Part shown: positions 34,333-45,471 of the stretch, in pieces
How positions within the stretch are numbered: position 1 is the stretch's first letter
How the letters are laid out: every line of letters starts with the position of its first letter
Made by a program: the position numbers and the translations under genes
Notes under the pieces: generated by a model
Told to the model about the DNA's origin: nothing
The model's input: only the letters and a program-made list of their open reading frames with translations
Databases searched by the model: none
Origin: Theristus sp. LFF4_11
Taxonomy: Eukaryota > Nematoda > Chromadorea > Monhysterida > Xyalidae
Direction: 5' to 3'
Length of the DNA: 64,000 nt
NCBI GenBank assembly: GCA_030248135.1
Contig: JASANC010001512.1
Coordinates: 1 to 64,000 of the forward strand

Positions 34333-36988
34333 CTATTTCTTTCCGCCGGGGTTGTTGGTTCCGGCGGTGCCACGGAAAAACCGACAGAATTGCTGGTTTT
34401 CGTCGTCGTTGTTCGGACAGTCGCGGATGCCGTCGCAAACCTGAAATGTTTCCACTTTTTTTCTGCTTTTTGATTTTCAGAAAAATTACAGGCCAGTCAG
34501 CAAAAAAATCACGTGCAAAAAGGCGGGACCACCCGTTTGGCAGTGTTTCTTACTGTCTTCTTCCATAGAGACTGGGAGAATCCACTTTCTTTTTACCAAA
34601 CCGTCTGAACATCTTTTACCCAGAAAGTTTTTTTGTCAATATTCCTGTCGTGTCAAAAGGAGACGAACTACGAAAATGAAAGATCGATGACTTGACGTGC
34701 GAATGGACAGAGAGCACTCTGGGGTGGGGTGGGCACTCTCACGGCAAAATCGTTACTCCCAATTCAAAAATGCACTGTTATACACAGTGTCTAAAAGCTA
34801 TCCAAAAATTACAACGGGCAAAAAGTCTCGCGCGAGTTTAGTACAATCCAACATTTGAGTCTAAACACTGCTTAAATTTTTTTTGGCCATTGGGTTAAAA
34901 TTTTGTTTGAAAATTCTAAAATTTGAGTTTACAGCAACATTTTTAGTTGAAGGTGAAAAAACGGATAAATTCGTACTGCTTTTTTGGTCTGAAGTTAACT
35001 CAGATGTCTGTATACAAACGCCTGCTGCTTTTTCAGAAAAAGGCTGCTCTTCTTTTATAGAATCCGCTTCAAGCAAAACACGCTCATCATCAGATATTAA
35101 TCCTAAAGCTAAATCCCAAGTTGAATCTGATCCAATCTTAACCTTAGCCTAAAGCTAATTGAATCTTAACCTTAGCCAAACGTTTTCCCGAAGAACGATG
35201 TCAGAACAATTGCGTTTTGAACATGTTTTTGTTGAAGCCGGAGCGTGTGCACGCGCGCTAGTGGATCATGAGCATGAGCATGCCGATGCCGATGCCCGTG
35301 CGTTTTAAAAAAAGAAGCGCCAGGCAAATTTCACACATGAACGTTGAAACAAAGTCGAGCTATTTTGCCCATTTGTAGTTTTTAGACAACCTGTTGAGTC
35401 CGTTCACATAAAAATCGCCAGTGCACAAAAAAATAAAATTCACCAACCCAACGCGCCGGAATACAATTGAAATCCTCGTACTCGTAAGTGGTGCGATAAA
35501 AGTTGATGTTGTAATCGCTGGCGCAGTAGAAATTGCATTCTGAAAAACAAAAAACATGCTGTTTGCGTTGCTTGATTAGATTTTAATTGATGGTTATAGG
35601 TTATTGCTCGAGCAGATCGATCCCTGATACCAATGTTTCACTTTGTTAAAAAGGCTTCAGTCACGATTTTCGGACTCATTTTGATCCGCTTTTTTGAGGC
35701 ATACAATTCTTGACCAGTCACAAAATCCGGATTTTTTTTAAATTAAAAAAAAAAAATTTTTTACAAGTTAGGTTCGTTCGAAGCGTCTCGTCGAGCTGAG
35801 TTCATCTAGACTATTTTCAGAACGATCCGGAAAACTATAAGAGCGAAAATCGTGTTTTGTTGAAATTATGTCCATTTCATAGAGGGAAAGTTGCATTTTC
35901 AACAGTAAAACAGGACAATTTTCGACGTGTACTTGAATATTGAACCGTTCTTAGTTGTTCCTCTTTAGAAAATTACCAAAATTAGACTGTGTTCAAAAAT
36001 TCCTGTTTGCTGTAGCTAAGTCGGCAACCCCTGTCGACCCGGTCGCCCCCCCCCCCAAGACACTTACTTTCAGGTTCAACCAGCTATGCTATCTGCCACA
36101 TGGCGAGAGCCCACTCTTCAAATCATCGTATCGAAAACACGTACCATGATTTCGCGATCACGTTGCGGGCAACTGACAGACGCAAGTTTAACACGTTAGT
36201 TTAGCTCAGCACGCAAGTTTTAACATGTGGCCATGTTATCGGGTATCTGAAAAACGGTCGTGTGATGTGGTATTAACCAACATCTCCGCTCCAATTGTTT
36301 AACAATATATCGCACAACTCCATTGTAGACCTATAACATACGCCAATCAACAAGATATCATGTTCATCTCATGGCCTCAGGCCTACCGACTGAAAAACAT
36401 GTTCTAAGTTGCAAGAAAACGATTTCTGAAACGATATTTCAATTCAGTTAAGTCATTTCAACGCTAAAAATTGACTCTAGAAGTCATCCAAATCGAAAAA
36501 CATAGAGTACGTCGGTCAAAATGACCAAAATAATGACATTTACCTAAGCACACAAAGAAGTTGGGAAGAAAATTTGGTTTGAACTTTCAAAAAATTATGC
36601 CATAAATCGAATTTTCAGAGCAAAGTAGAAGAAAAATTTTTCAATTTTTTTTAAATTTGAAAAAAAAATCCAAATTAAAAAATAAAATAAAATAAATTTT
36701 TTTTTTCAAAGCCCCTAACCCTACACATGCACACGAGCACCCACCGAATGAAAACCCTTGTTTTTGTTAATGGATGGTCACACCTGGATTCAACGGATCG
36801 GCACCGCCGGGAAACGTCGGCGGCCGCGCGGTCGGCGGCGGCAGCGTCGGGCGTGGCAGCCGATTGCGGCGTCTCGCTCGTCGTCGGCCAGGACGAGCCC
36901 GCTGCGCCTCGCTCTCATCCGGAAACACGCACAGACACACGAGCACAATGGAAAACAAAACGCAGAAGGCCACCGAACGACGCGTCAT
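34333..36988 (-). CDS. Secreted protein with one LDL-receptor class A domain, 3 exons, 134 aa
   Basis: Exons 36784-36988, 35448-35539 and 34333-34440; junctions are GT-AG and phases match (1, then 0). The start ATG (36986-36988) opens a clear signal peptide, MTRRSVAFCVLFSIVLVCLC, followed by an Arg/Pro-rich linker (RPGRRRARRRNRLPRPTLPP). The last 65 residues form an LDLa module: CNFYC, then FNCIPARWVCDGIRDC, then NNDDENQQFC. It has six cysteines and the acidic calcium-binding signature CDG..DC..N.DDE. Known LDLa modules bind ligand with calcium outside the cell; the ligand here is unknown. The strongly basic, proline-rich linker (residues about 30-60) might be proteolytically processed. The protein is complete and small for the family, in which LDLa usually occurs in larger proteins. 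Confidence 0.85.
35020..35330 (-). repeat. Dispersed repeat, copy 2 (pair with 17260-17575), inside an LDLa-gene intron
   Basis: Shares CTAGTGGATCATGAGCATGA, GGAGCGTGTGCACGCGCG and the terminus AAAGAAGCGCCAGG with the 17 kb copy in the same orientation. It lies between exons 2 and 3 of the LDLa gene. Confidence 0.65.
36570..36720 (+). mobile_element. Fragment of the hAT-like MITE family
   Basis: Contains TTTGAACTTTCAAAAAATTA then TGCCATAAA...TTTTCAGAGC and a poly-A/T-rich tail, as in the interior of 38802-39535. No terminus was seen. It lies just downstream of exon 1 of the LDLa gene (minus strand), in intron 1. Confidence 0.5.
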
Positions 36989-38499
36989 TGTGCCGATTGG
37001 ATTTTATTATGGTGTTCGATCGATCGAAAATAAAAACAAGAAAAAGTCATGTCAACTGCCATCGCTCTTCACTCTTCAGTTTGATTCAACGTTCAATCAA
37101 TAACAATGGGTCGCCTTATTTTCAAGGACAGGATGTCCGTTTACAGATTTGCTGTACGGTACGTTCTCTTGGAAATGGCGAGCCATTCCATTCCCTGAAC
37201 AGTGTGCGCGGCGCAGATTTGGAGCGGGACTACGGGGTTGACCAATCTGATCAATCGATCGAACAAAGTGAAATGAACAAAGCAGAAGAGTGGCACTTGA
37301 CAGTGTGGGTTACCCGCCGGGCCAGCACTGGAAGCCGACGGCGCCGGCGAGCTGAGCCGCAGTAGCGACGGGGCGCCCGCCGGCTCCGGGCCGCCACCGC
37401 TGACCGGGCGGGCAGACCGCATACGAAGGTCACAACCCCCTGCGTCACGAGTCCACAGAGAGTTTCTGACTAACTCCACTGTATGCGGATTTGTGGATGT
37501 ATCGCACATTGCGTGGATCAATGGTACGACACAGTGTGATGATAAAACTGTCTTGTTACCGTGTATGTATTACGTGTTTCCGTTACAATAAAAGATTGTT
37601 ACTTTAGCAGTGGATAGACGGATTATTTACGATAACTTGATTTACTGTCGGGCGACTGACACAGGCAAAGCTAAAACGTTCCGGATAAAACGAGCTGAAT
37701 TAAAGTGTTACGATTAATGCATAAAACTTTCAGGTGCTTCGCCTATGTCGCCCAAACGCCCAGTTCAACGAACGAGCGTCGAATCTATGTCGCGCAGTCG
37801 CCTCTGTTGGTGAGGCGACACGCGACAACAACGTTGCGTGTCAACAACAGAACAGACAGCGTTCCGAAGTGTTTAACTTGGAAGTGTTTATTCTGGTTGT
37901 TGAGAGTATGAGAACTGTTGGATCAATAGAAACGCCAAGAATAAATGCAGTAAAACAATGATCACCAATAACGTTGAACATGTTGAGCATTTGTAAGAAA
38001 GTAGTGTAGCGTTAAGGTTACTAAATCACCAGAATAATACGGTAGGAGAGGAAAGCTGTCGTCCACAACGAAGTGTGGACTCTACAACAGCAAGCAGACG
38101 ATGGGACCGAGAGTACGGAACGGAGGGAGGACAGAGGGAAGCATGCCAAACAGTGTTTGGTTACCTCTTCGTTGAAGTATAGCCACTTCTGACCGACCAA
38201 TGAACCGCAGTTAGTTTAGCTTCAACTGCGAAACCTTTAGCTTGAAGGACAATACCAAACAAAAACAGCGTTGATTGGTTGATATTTTACGGTCTTTATT
38301 GGTATTGGTTGATTGAAACTCCACGGCTTTTCCTGTGCAAGGAGCGCGCGACATGTAACCGGAAACAGGAGACGACGCGGAACTCGACACCGGGACAAAC
38401 TTTTTTCAGTGTATCTATACCAAATGACAGGTGGTCGTCGGCATGAGGTCAGAGGCCACTGGCAGCTTCACCGAACCCGGTGCCGGCTACTACAGTACG
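36989..38499. other. No gene confirmed; GC-rich patch at 37300-37430
   Basis: A GC-rich stretch is open on the minus strand (reading MRSARPVSGGGPEPAGAPSL and on) and ends near a GTAACC donor. It could be an exon of an unidentified minus-strand gene. No family resemblance and no partner exon were found. The rest shows no repeat or exon. Confidence 0.35.
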
Positions 38500-38765
38500 G
38501 AATGGCCGAGTATGGTAGCTTTTTTCAGGTTGCAAGGAGCGCGCGAAATTTGAAGGAAAAAAATAGACGTTTAGAAACCCAATTGTGTGTCAAATTTTAC
38601 GTGTTTTGAAAACTATTAATCGGTTCATTCTTTCTCCCTTGCACATGCGAAGGGAATTATCTTGGCACTCTTGAAAAAAACAACTCCTAGTCTGCGACTG
38701 ATTCCGCCTTGATGGAGAATACAAGGACTGTCTTATTTATTCAGCAATAGCTATAGTTATTCAGT
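38500..38765 (+). repeat. Dispersed roughly 265-bp repeat, copy 1 (pair with 52095-52350)
   Basis: Landmarks shared in order with the 52 kb copy: AATGGCCGAGTA, CGCAAGGA(G/A)CGCGCGAAA-like, GAAACCCAATT(G/C)TGTGTCAA, ATTCTTTCTCC, and GGACTG(T/C)CTTATTTATTC. Same orientation. No inverted ends were identified. Confidence 0.6.
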
Positions 38766-38801
38766 TCAGAAACCGGTTAGTTAGCTAGCATCCAGGCCAG
38801 G

Positions 38802-39535
38802 TAGAGATGTAAGGGTCAAAAATTTTTTTTTTTATTTTAAAAAAAAAGAAAAAAAAATGAGCATTTTTTTATTTTTTATTGAAAATTTTTGAATTTTTTT
38901 CTTTAATGTGCCCTGAAAATGCCGTTTTTGGCATAATTTTTCGAAAGTTCAACAAAAATTTTCTTTGACTTTACCTTGTCACTTAGTCTTCAACGCTGCA
39001 GGTGGTATTCTGGATTGATTTATCGACTGTTTTTAGCCTTGGTGAGTGATGATCGACTCGCGCATTGAAGTACTTGAGCGTCGCAAAGGCTAGTTCAACA
39101 AATTCCGATGCCGCTAAGGTGAGATAGAAGCAGAGAACTCACATTTACGCATCGTTTTTCAGGATCTCGAAAGGTCGAAATTGCACTGTCTGCCACTGCA
39201 AGCGTAACTTCGTTGGTTGCTCGTTGCTGTTTCGCCTCGTGTCGTCAGCATGATCACACCGGTTTGTTGTTGAACTTGTTTCCGTGTTATTTGAGGTGAA
39301 TTGAGAGGCAAAACACGAGACGTGATGTCGTCGGTGGGAAAATGGGGTCGCCGAAACCAAGTCTGAAATTTTCACCCTCCTCCCATATGAGTGGGGGTCA
39401 TATGGTAAGTCGGTGGCTCCTCAGATGGTGATATTCGGACTCCCTGAAAAATTCTGAACAACTTTCATTTAAAAAAAAATTAAAATTTTTTTTTTAAGAA
39501 AAAAAATAGAAAAATTTTTTTTCTTGACATCTCTA
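38802..39535. mobile_element. 734-bp hAT-type MITE with perfect 8-bp target duplication
   Basis: Begins TAGAGATGTAAGGGTCAA and ends TTGACATCTCTA. It is flanked by identical octamers AGGCCAGG (38794-38801 and 39536-39543). Subterminal regions are AT-rich with A/T runs. The interior shares long blocks with 5670-6005 and 6200-6480. The TAGAGATG terminus and 8-bp duplication indicate the hAT superfamily. There is no transposase. Confidence 0.85.
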
Positions 39536-39543
39536 AGGCCAGG

Positions 39544-40145
39544 TCATCTCTCCTACATTAAAAAATGTCTGTCATCGTTGGTTCTGATCCTTCCTTCCAT
39601 CTCGTAGGTCCATTATACAGAATAAATCGCATAAGGTTTGAAACGAAATCTGACACAATCGCAAACACACGGCAGAGAGAAAATATAAGTTTTTACCGGC
39701 GTGTTTGATTGTTGGCCTAAAAAATTTGCACACATTTCTGATTTCTATTTACAGTTTCATAAAGTCAACCAATGAGTCAAGTTTGACGTCCAACCGATTC
39801 ACAGCAGGCGGTCATCGTTATGCGCGCTTTGCAATGCTTCACCACCACTAACTAACGTGCTGAATTGATTGAAATGAAAAATGTGATTGATTTCGTTAAT
39901 TTTTCACGAATTATTTACATAGTTTTGTAGTGAGTCGATATTTGCTCATATAAATACGTTTGTTTTTCTATCACCAGCAAAGCGATCGCCATATTTCCGA
40001 TTTCTTGGTAGTGTTTTTCTTGCGAGAGAATAAAACGTATAAACCATCAATTTTTGTTCTCTTACCAATAAAAAGCTGAATAGAACTTGAAAATTTATGA
40101 AACTACTGAATTTATATTTCTGTAAAGCTCACTAAAGACGACAAC
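39544..40145. other. Intergenic
   Basis: AT-rich sequence between the hAT MITE and the small gene at 40146. It presumably contains the promoter of that gene. No further features recognised. Confidence 0.4.
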
Positions 40146-40419
40146 ATGAGCAACACACGAGCAAAGTTGCTGTTGCCAAACGGTGATTTGACCAGAAAGG
40201 TAGCAGTATTTGCATGATTGAGCAAATGACAACTGTGCATAATAAAAACATTCTTGTCAAAAACGCGCATTTCAGTCGGCGTTCAACCATTTGCTGAGCA
40301 GTGGCACTGTGGAGCAGTCACCGAGCGTCAGTGAAGAGCTCGAGGCAGACGACACCTCGCACAGCACAGCGAACGATCTGGACGATCTCGCAGCCGAACT
40401 GGAAAACTTGTTTGAATGA
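40146..40419 (+). CDS. Small two-exon gene, 65 aa, function unknown
   Basis: Exon 1 40146-40199 starts at an ATG (MSNTRAKLLLPNGDLTRK) and ends at a GTAGCA donor. Exon 2 40276-40419 follows a TTTCAG acceptor. The phase-0 junction keeps the frame and the protein ends with an acidic, leucine-rich tail (DDLDDLAAELENLFE-like; visible as LDDLAAELENLFE). Composition is coding-like, with GC-rich third positions as in neighbouring genes. I do not recognise the family. It stands immediately upstream of glutaminase copy A and could be the 3' end of a larger gene if the first ATG is internal. Confidence 0.6.
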
Positions 40420-40536
40420 TTTTGCGAAAAACTATTAAAATTATTCAGCTGAACCAAATTATTTTTGCCAAAAACTATACTTCAGTTTCCACTTGGCGAA
40501 GAGAACTCGAATTGATTGCAAAAGCGCATATTGAAT

Positions 40537-40730
40537 CTACAGTCGAACTCTAAATTATAGGGAATCACCTAATTGCTTGGTGATTACCGTATGTATGCAT
40601 GCTTTCTGTGCACGCATTGCTTGTCGGGGGGGAGGGGAGGGGGGTGCAGTTTGGTGTGCACAAAAAGCATGCATACCGTAATGCCAACCAATCACCTGAT
40701 CTTCTATAATTTCGAGGAGTTCGACCGTAT
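40537..40730. mobile_element. MITE of the TACAGT...GAACTC family, just upstream of glutaminase A
   Basis: The left end TACAGTCGAACTCTAAATTA then TAGGGAATCACCTAATTG is matched by the inverted right end TACGGTCGAACTCCTCGAAA then TTATAGAAGATCAGGTGATTGG. Inner arms continue with an ATGCATGC core. It ends about 40 bp before the first recognisable glutaminase A exon, so it lies in that gene's promoter or first intron. Confidence 0.8.
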
Positions 40731-40768
40731 CAACAGATGCGCATCGCCCGTGTTTGTTTCTGTCCAGC

Positions 40769-43700
40769 AACCTGCCGATCCAGGCGAATCGCTTCCGGCG
40801 CATCTCCTCCGCCACCTCGATGGGCATGTTCGCCGACCGTCGTTCGTTGTACACGATCGAGTCGCAGTCGCCTTCGTGCTCGCTGCACTCGGCGCTCGAG
40901 GACTCCGTCTACGAGTGGTTCCGCGACGCCGAGAGCGGCATGTTCGACGTGGCCAAGTTCGTTCAGGTAGATCGCTCTGTGGTTTTAAGGTCCATCAGAT
41001 TGAATATGCGCGCATTAGGTAAACAGTTGCATGCATGCGTGACGCGGCAATTCAAAATCGGTGAAGTACAAATGTGCAAAACGTTTTCTATTATGTCGAG
41101 CGGTTCTGTGCTTCACCAGTGATTCTCTGGCAATTTTCCTTTGCAGGCGCTAAACGAGTCCGGCATTCGCGCGACCGACCCGCGCCTGAAGGAAGTGCTG
41201 CACAAACTGCAGGAACTCGGTCACGGCAATCTGATTTCGGCCAAGTTCGACATTGGCGGTGATTCGTCAGCCACCATCATCAGCGAACCGAAGCCGGCGT
41301 TCAAGAACATTCATCTTGATCGCGATCAGTTCAAAAAGTTGGATACACCGTATCTAAATATTGAAGTTCTAATAATTCTTGTTCAAAACTATTGCAAAAA
41401 CGAACTTTTTAAGAGCGATTATGAACTGTATGGTTCTCGTAACGAAGGCTCTGCACAAACAATTTGTGATCAGTGATTGGCCGGATTTCTCGAGTCACCT
41501 GAACGAAGTCTACGAAGCGGTTAGACACGTGAAAGGTGGTCAGGTAACCAGAAAAAAAACCACGACACTGGTGATTTTCAAAATCGCCAGATTGTTTATC
41601 TGTTGAAATGGTCGGTTTCATTTCAAATGTCTCTGATGAACTGCAAACGTCTGTTGCAATGCAGAACGCACAATACATTCCGGAATTGGCACGAATGGAT
41701 CCGAATTACTTTGGCGTCGCCGTTTGCTCGGTCGATGGACAACGGTTGGATTGAGACGTTATTTACGAAAACCATTTGTTCAATTGAATTGTCCAAGTTT
41801 TCGCAAAAAAAGTGAAACAGAATTTCGCTCGGCGACACCCGCGTGCCGTTTTGCATTCAGTCGATCAGCAAAGCATTTACGTATGCAATCAACCTGAACG
41901 ACCTCGGGCCTGCAAACGTGCACGAACACATCGGCACCGAGCCGTCGGGGCGACTGTTCAATGAAATTTGTCTCGACAGAGAAAGTTAGGAGCACAACAG
42001 TTTTTATGTCGCACGTTTCGGATTCTTGCTTGCTGCGAGATTCTATTCTGAATGCGAGAATTTTTCAAATACCCTGCAATGTACGTTGTTCTTCAGATCA
42101 TTTTTACATTTTCCTTGTCAGACAAACCTCACAATCCAATGATCAATGCTGGTGCAATCGTGTGCGCCTCACTTGTGAAAAAAGACCTTGACGCTGCAGA
42201 TCGATATAACTTTGTGAGTTTCTAAATAATAATTTTGATTTATTTGTGTTTTTACATCAATTTCTGACAGATCTACGAGCAATACAAACGACTTTGCGGT
42301 CATGAATTCGTCGGATTCAGCACGGCGACGTAAGTAGTTGCGAAATAAAAGTTTATTGATGCGAATTATATGATTGAAAACTTTTTTTTTCAATTTCCCA
42401 ATTTTTCAATTTCAATTTTTTAATTTTCAGTTTTCTTTCGGAACGAGATTCTGCCGATCGAAACTACGCGCTCGCATTTTATCTTCGAGAGAATGGGGTG
42501 AGTTCAACACTGATATTCATTCAATGAATTTTCTCAAACGTGTTTCAATTCGTTTCAACCGTTGTTCCGGTATGCATAGAACCTCGACAGCACTGATGAC
42601 ATTCGCAACGTGCTGGAGTTTTACTTTCAAATGTGCTCGATGCAAGTGACGGCCGACTCGCTTTCAGTCATGGCGGCCACCTTAGCGAACGGCGGGATCT
42701 GTCCAATCACTGGCGAATACGTGCTCAGCAGCGAAGCTTGCAGGTCTACTGTGTTGCATTTGTGTGCTGATCTGGCTTTTTTTCACAAAATTCTCGCAAA
42801 GAAACAAATTTTCCCATTCTCACAGAGGATTGTTTCATATTGCGTTCGTTTTCGTTTTACGGCGAATTTTCAGGCACACCTTGTCATTGATGCATTCGTG
42901 TGGCATGTACGACTATTCGGGAATGTTTGCATTTAAAGTTAGTCTGCTTTGCGTTTTATGGATGGAACAACACCAGTAAATTGACAGATTTTTCACCTAA
43001 ATCAACGCAGGTTGGTCTGCCCGCCAAATCTGGCGTCGGTGGTGGAATCATGGTGGTCGTTCCAAACGTTTGTGGGTTTTGCACGTTTTCGCCTCCGTTG
43101 GATAACTGCGGCAATTCAGTGCGCGGTGTACGATTCTTCGAGGTAGACTTGTTTGTTTGTTTCTTGCGCGCAGACTTCGGTTGCTATTCTACGAAGAATT
43201 CCAGTGAGGCCATCTCAGGCTATGGGATTGAACTGAAGTTTTGTTGCGGCAATAGAAATGAACTACAATCTCGTTGTTGTGACCGGAGCGTTCTGCCACA
43301 CCGAGAAACGAAACAACACACAGACACAAAGTGTGTTATAAGACAGTTTCGTGGCCTGGTTGTGGTAGCGCGTTAGACTTTTGTCCGTGCGTTCGGGGGA
43401 TCGAGCCCCGCCGAATAAAATGCGTTTTCAAATCGAACCATTATTTCCATGAACGTCCTTTCAAAACAGATGCTAGTGGAGAAGTTCAACTTTCACAATT
43501 TCGACATGCTCGACTCGACGACCAACAAGATCAACCCGTGCGTGATCGCGGGACCAACGTGTGACCGACCACAGCACGCCACCACGGCGGCGCACCTCAC
43601 CAGCAACGTGCTGTTCGCGGTCAAGGAGGGCAACCTGCCGCAGCTACGCGCGTTCGTCCGTTGTGCTTTTCGTTTTACATTGCTTTTCTTTTAAATGTGT

Positions 43701-44454
43701 TCCATTGGAATTCTTTGGTTTCATCTTGTCTCTCTCGTGAAAACATCTGCGTCATCGCTGCTGTATGGGACTCCGCGTCACACGTGTGCTGTTCACACTG
43801 TTGCATCGGAGTTTGCTGGTTTTCGCAAAATAAAATGGATGGATGGATGAACTCTAGTGCTTTTTTTAAGTTGAATATGTACAAGTGATCCTGAATGCTC
43901 TCGGGAAAGCCAAACACCACTCGTCACAAGACCAGATGGAGAGTCGAATCTTAAAATTTACTTTCAAAGTTTTGCATTACAGCTACGCAGTTCGTGGCAC
44001 CGACCTGAATGAGCCCGACTATGACGGGCGCACAGCGCTGCATGTGGCTGCCAGTGAAGGACACACGAACATTGTCAAGTTTCTACTGGAGCGATGCAAA
44101 GTGTTTGTCAACCCGGTCGATAGGTATTGCGACATGACACCACTTTTAGTTTTTGATTTTAATATTTTTATTCACAAGATTTTCGTTCTCAGTTTATCTA
44201 ATTTTAATTTTTTTTTTAAATATTCAATCCTCAGATGGGGCCACATTCCGCTGAATGACGCTGTTCATTTCAACCACGTTGAGTGCGCCCGACTGTTGAG
44301 CAATGCTGAGCACAATCTGAAAACTTCGGAGAACTCGAAAAACGCAGAATCTGACGTCTCCATCATCAGAAACCGTTTTGAATTGCAGAACTTTAGTCCG
44401 AATACCATGCGCGCAACACCGGACGGCTATTTGCCGCATGACTTTTACATTTAG
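40769..44454 (+). CDS. Kidney-type glutaminase, copy A (apparently active), 14 visible exons
   Basis: Hydrolyses glutamine to glutamate and ammonia, normally in mitochondria. Exons: 40769-40966, 41147-41337, 41414-41543, 41665-41744, 41821-41984, 42122-42213, 42271-42329, 42431-42497, 42580-42743, 42874-42937, 43011-43142, 43470-43651, 43983-44123, 44235-44454. Blocks: [27 protein letters not shown]; nucleophile motif [13 protein letters not shown] (S-x-x-K); [61 protein letters not shown]; ankyrin repeats from [20 protein letters not shown]. All residues equivalent to human GLS Y249, S286, K289, N335, E381, N388, Y414, Y466 and V484 are present. The N-terminal exon with the start codon is not certain; an in-frame ATG lies at 40820. 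A SINE sits in intron 11. Confidence 0.93.
43349..43418 (+). mobile_element. tRNA-derived SINE, copy 3 (truncated head) in a glutaminase A intron
   Basis: Carries CGTGGCCTGGTTGTGGTAGC and GGGGATCGAGCCCCGCCGAA and then stops, lacking body and tail. It is the third instance of the head found at 11161 and 22354. Confidence 0.75.
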
Positions 44455-44483
44455 ATTGTTTTTGGTACTGTTTTTGTTTTTTG

Positions 44484-44489
44484 AATAAA
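44484..44489 (+). terminator. Poly(A) signal of glutaminase A
   Basis: AATAAA 30 bases after the stop codon in AT-rich context (TTTGAATAAACTTG). Confidence 0.65.
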
Positions 44490-45087
44490 CTTGTTTTTTA
44501 ATTTTGACTTCTGTAAAGCTGTTGTTTTATTGTACGCATTTTGTGTTAAATTTGGTTATGCTTCATGGCACTTATCTTGCATGTATCAATTTGTGTACCA
44601 TACGTTGGGGCTGGGGACAACCGGAAAATGTACACCTACTTGTGAAACTCAGACCAAAACCTGCAAGCGCAGTTTGCTGCACAACTGTTTTTCAATTAAC
44701 ATCATTAGCGCAAAAGGAAATTTTCACGTCAACTTTGTTCAAATGCCAATGCAGTTTTTGCTAAAGTATCATGTGGAAACGATATTCTCTAAAAGATGAA
44801 CTGGAAAAAGCGTGTGATCTGCAAGTTTTTATACCATTTTGCATTTTTGACCACGCGTGTTTGTTTGCAATTGATTACACTCTTTCAGGCAAGTTTCTGA
44901 AACGGTTTGACTGTGTGAAACCTTGACAATTTAATAAAACGCTTATTTCACCTTTCTGTTTTGCATCTATTTTCATTTATCATCTATTGGATGATCATTT
45001 AATACATAATCGTCCGACAGTCAAAATTATTCGAATCTCAAAACTCTATAAACAATAACGGTAGTGGCATTTTGCTGCTAGGGCAAG
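44490..45087. other. Intergenic between glutaminase A and the next small gene
   Basis: Short open frames only. AATAAA also occurs near 44934. No repeat recognised. Confidence 0.4.
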
Positions 45088-45398
45088 ATGACCAGGTGAA
45101 TCTAGCATTTGTTTTTTGCTTGGTTTAAATAAAAATCGTAAACTAAGTGGAAAAAACTATAAACTTCAAAACAAACGCAATTGCAGCAAAACCAAGGAAT
45201 TGGACATGTCTATGAACGGTGCTGTGTTGAAATTGGTGGATGATAAAGGAAGCGCAAAACCTGTTGAACTGGTTGGTTACTGTTCTTAAATAATGAGAAC
45301 TAATCAAATTTCTTAACTATTTTACCGAGAATACGGACGGAATAAGAAACGTGATTGCGCAAAAAGAAGTGCCGTTAAAATTTTACAGACCTAAATAA
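45088..45398 (+). CDS. Possible small three-exon gene, 53 aa, upstream of glutaminase B
   Basis: Exon 1 45088-45095 (ATG ACC AG, GTGAAT donor), exon 2 45187-45271 after TTGCAG, exon 3 45330-45398 after a weaker CCGAG acceptor. Frames join without a stop, giving MSMNGAVLKLVDDKGSAKPV in the middle and ending KEVPLKFYRPK. Exon 2 looks coding; exons 1 and 3 are less certain. No family recognised. It may instead be a degraded leftover from the tandem duplication that produced the two glutaminases. Confidence 0.35.
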
Positions 45399-45471
45399 CG
45401 TGGTTTAGTCTTACCGCTTTCCAACAGCTTTTCCATGTGTGCTTAGTCATTATTTTAAGAAAATACAAACT

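Noticed and set aside
36000..36170. Extra exon of the LDLa gene (CPQRDREIM-like)
   Set aside because: Splicing phase does not allow it, while exon 1 joins exon 2 at 35539 in phase and gives a complete LDLa domain.
36767..37103. Plus-strand frames overlapping the LDLa gene first exon
   Set aside because: They are antisense images of the signal-peptide exon, which is supported by splicing and the LDLa domain.
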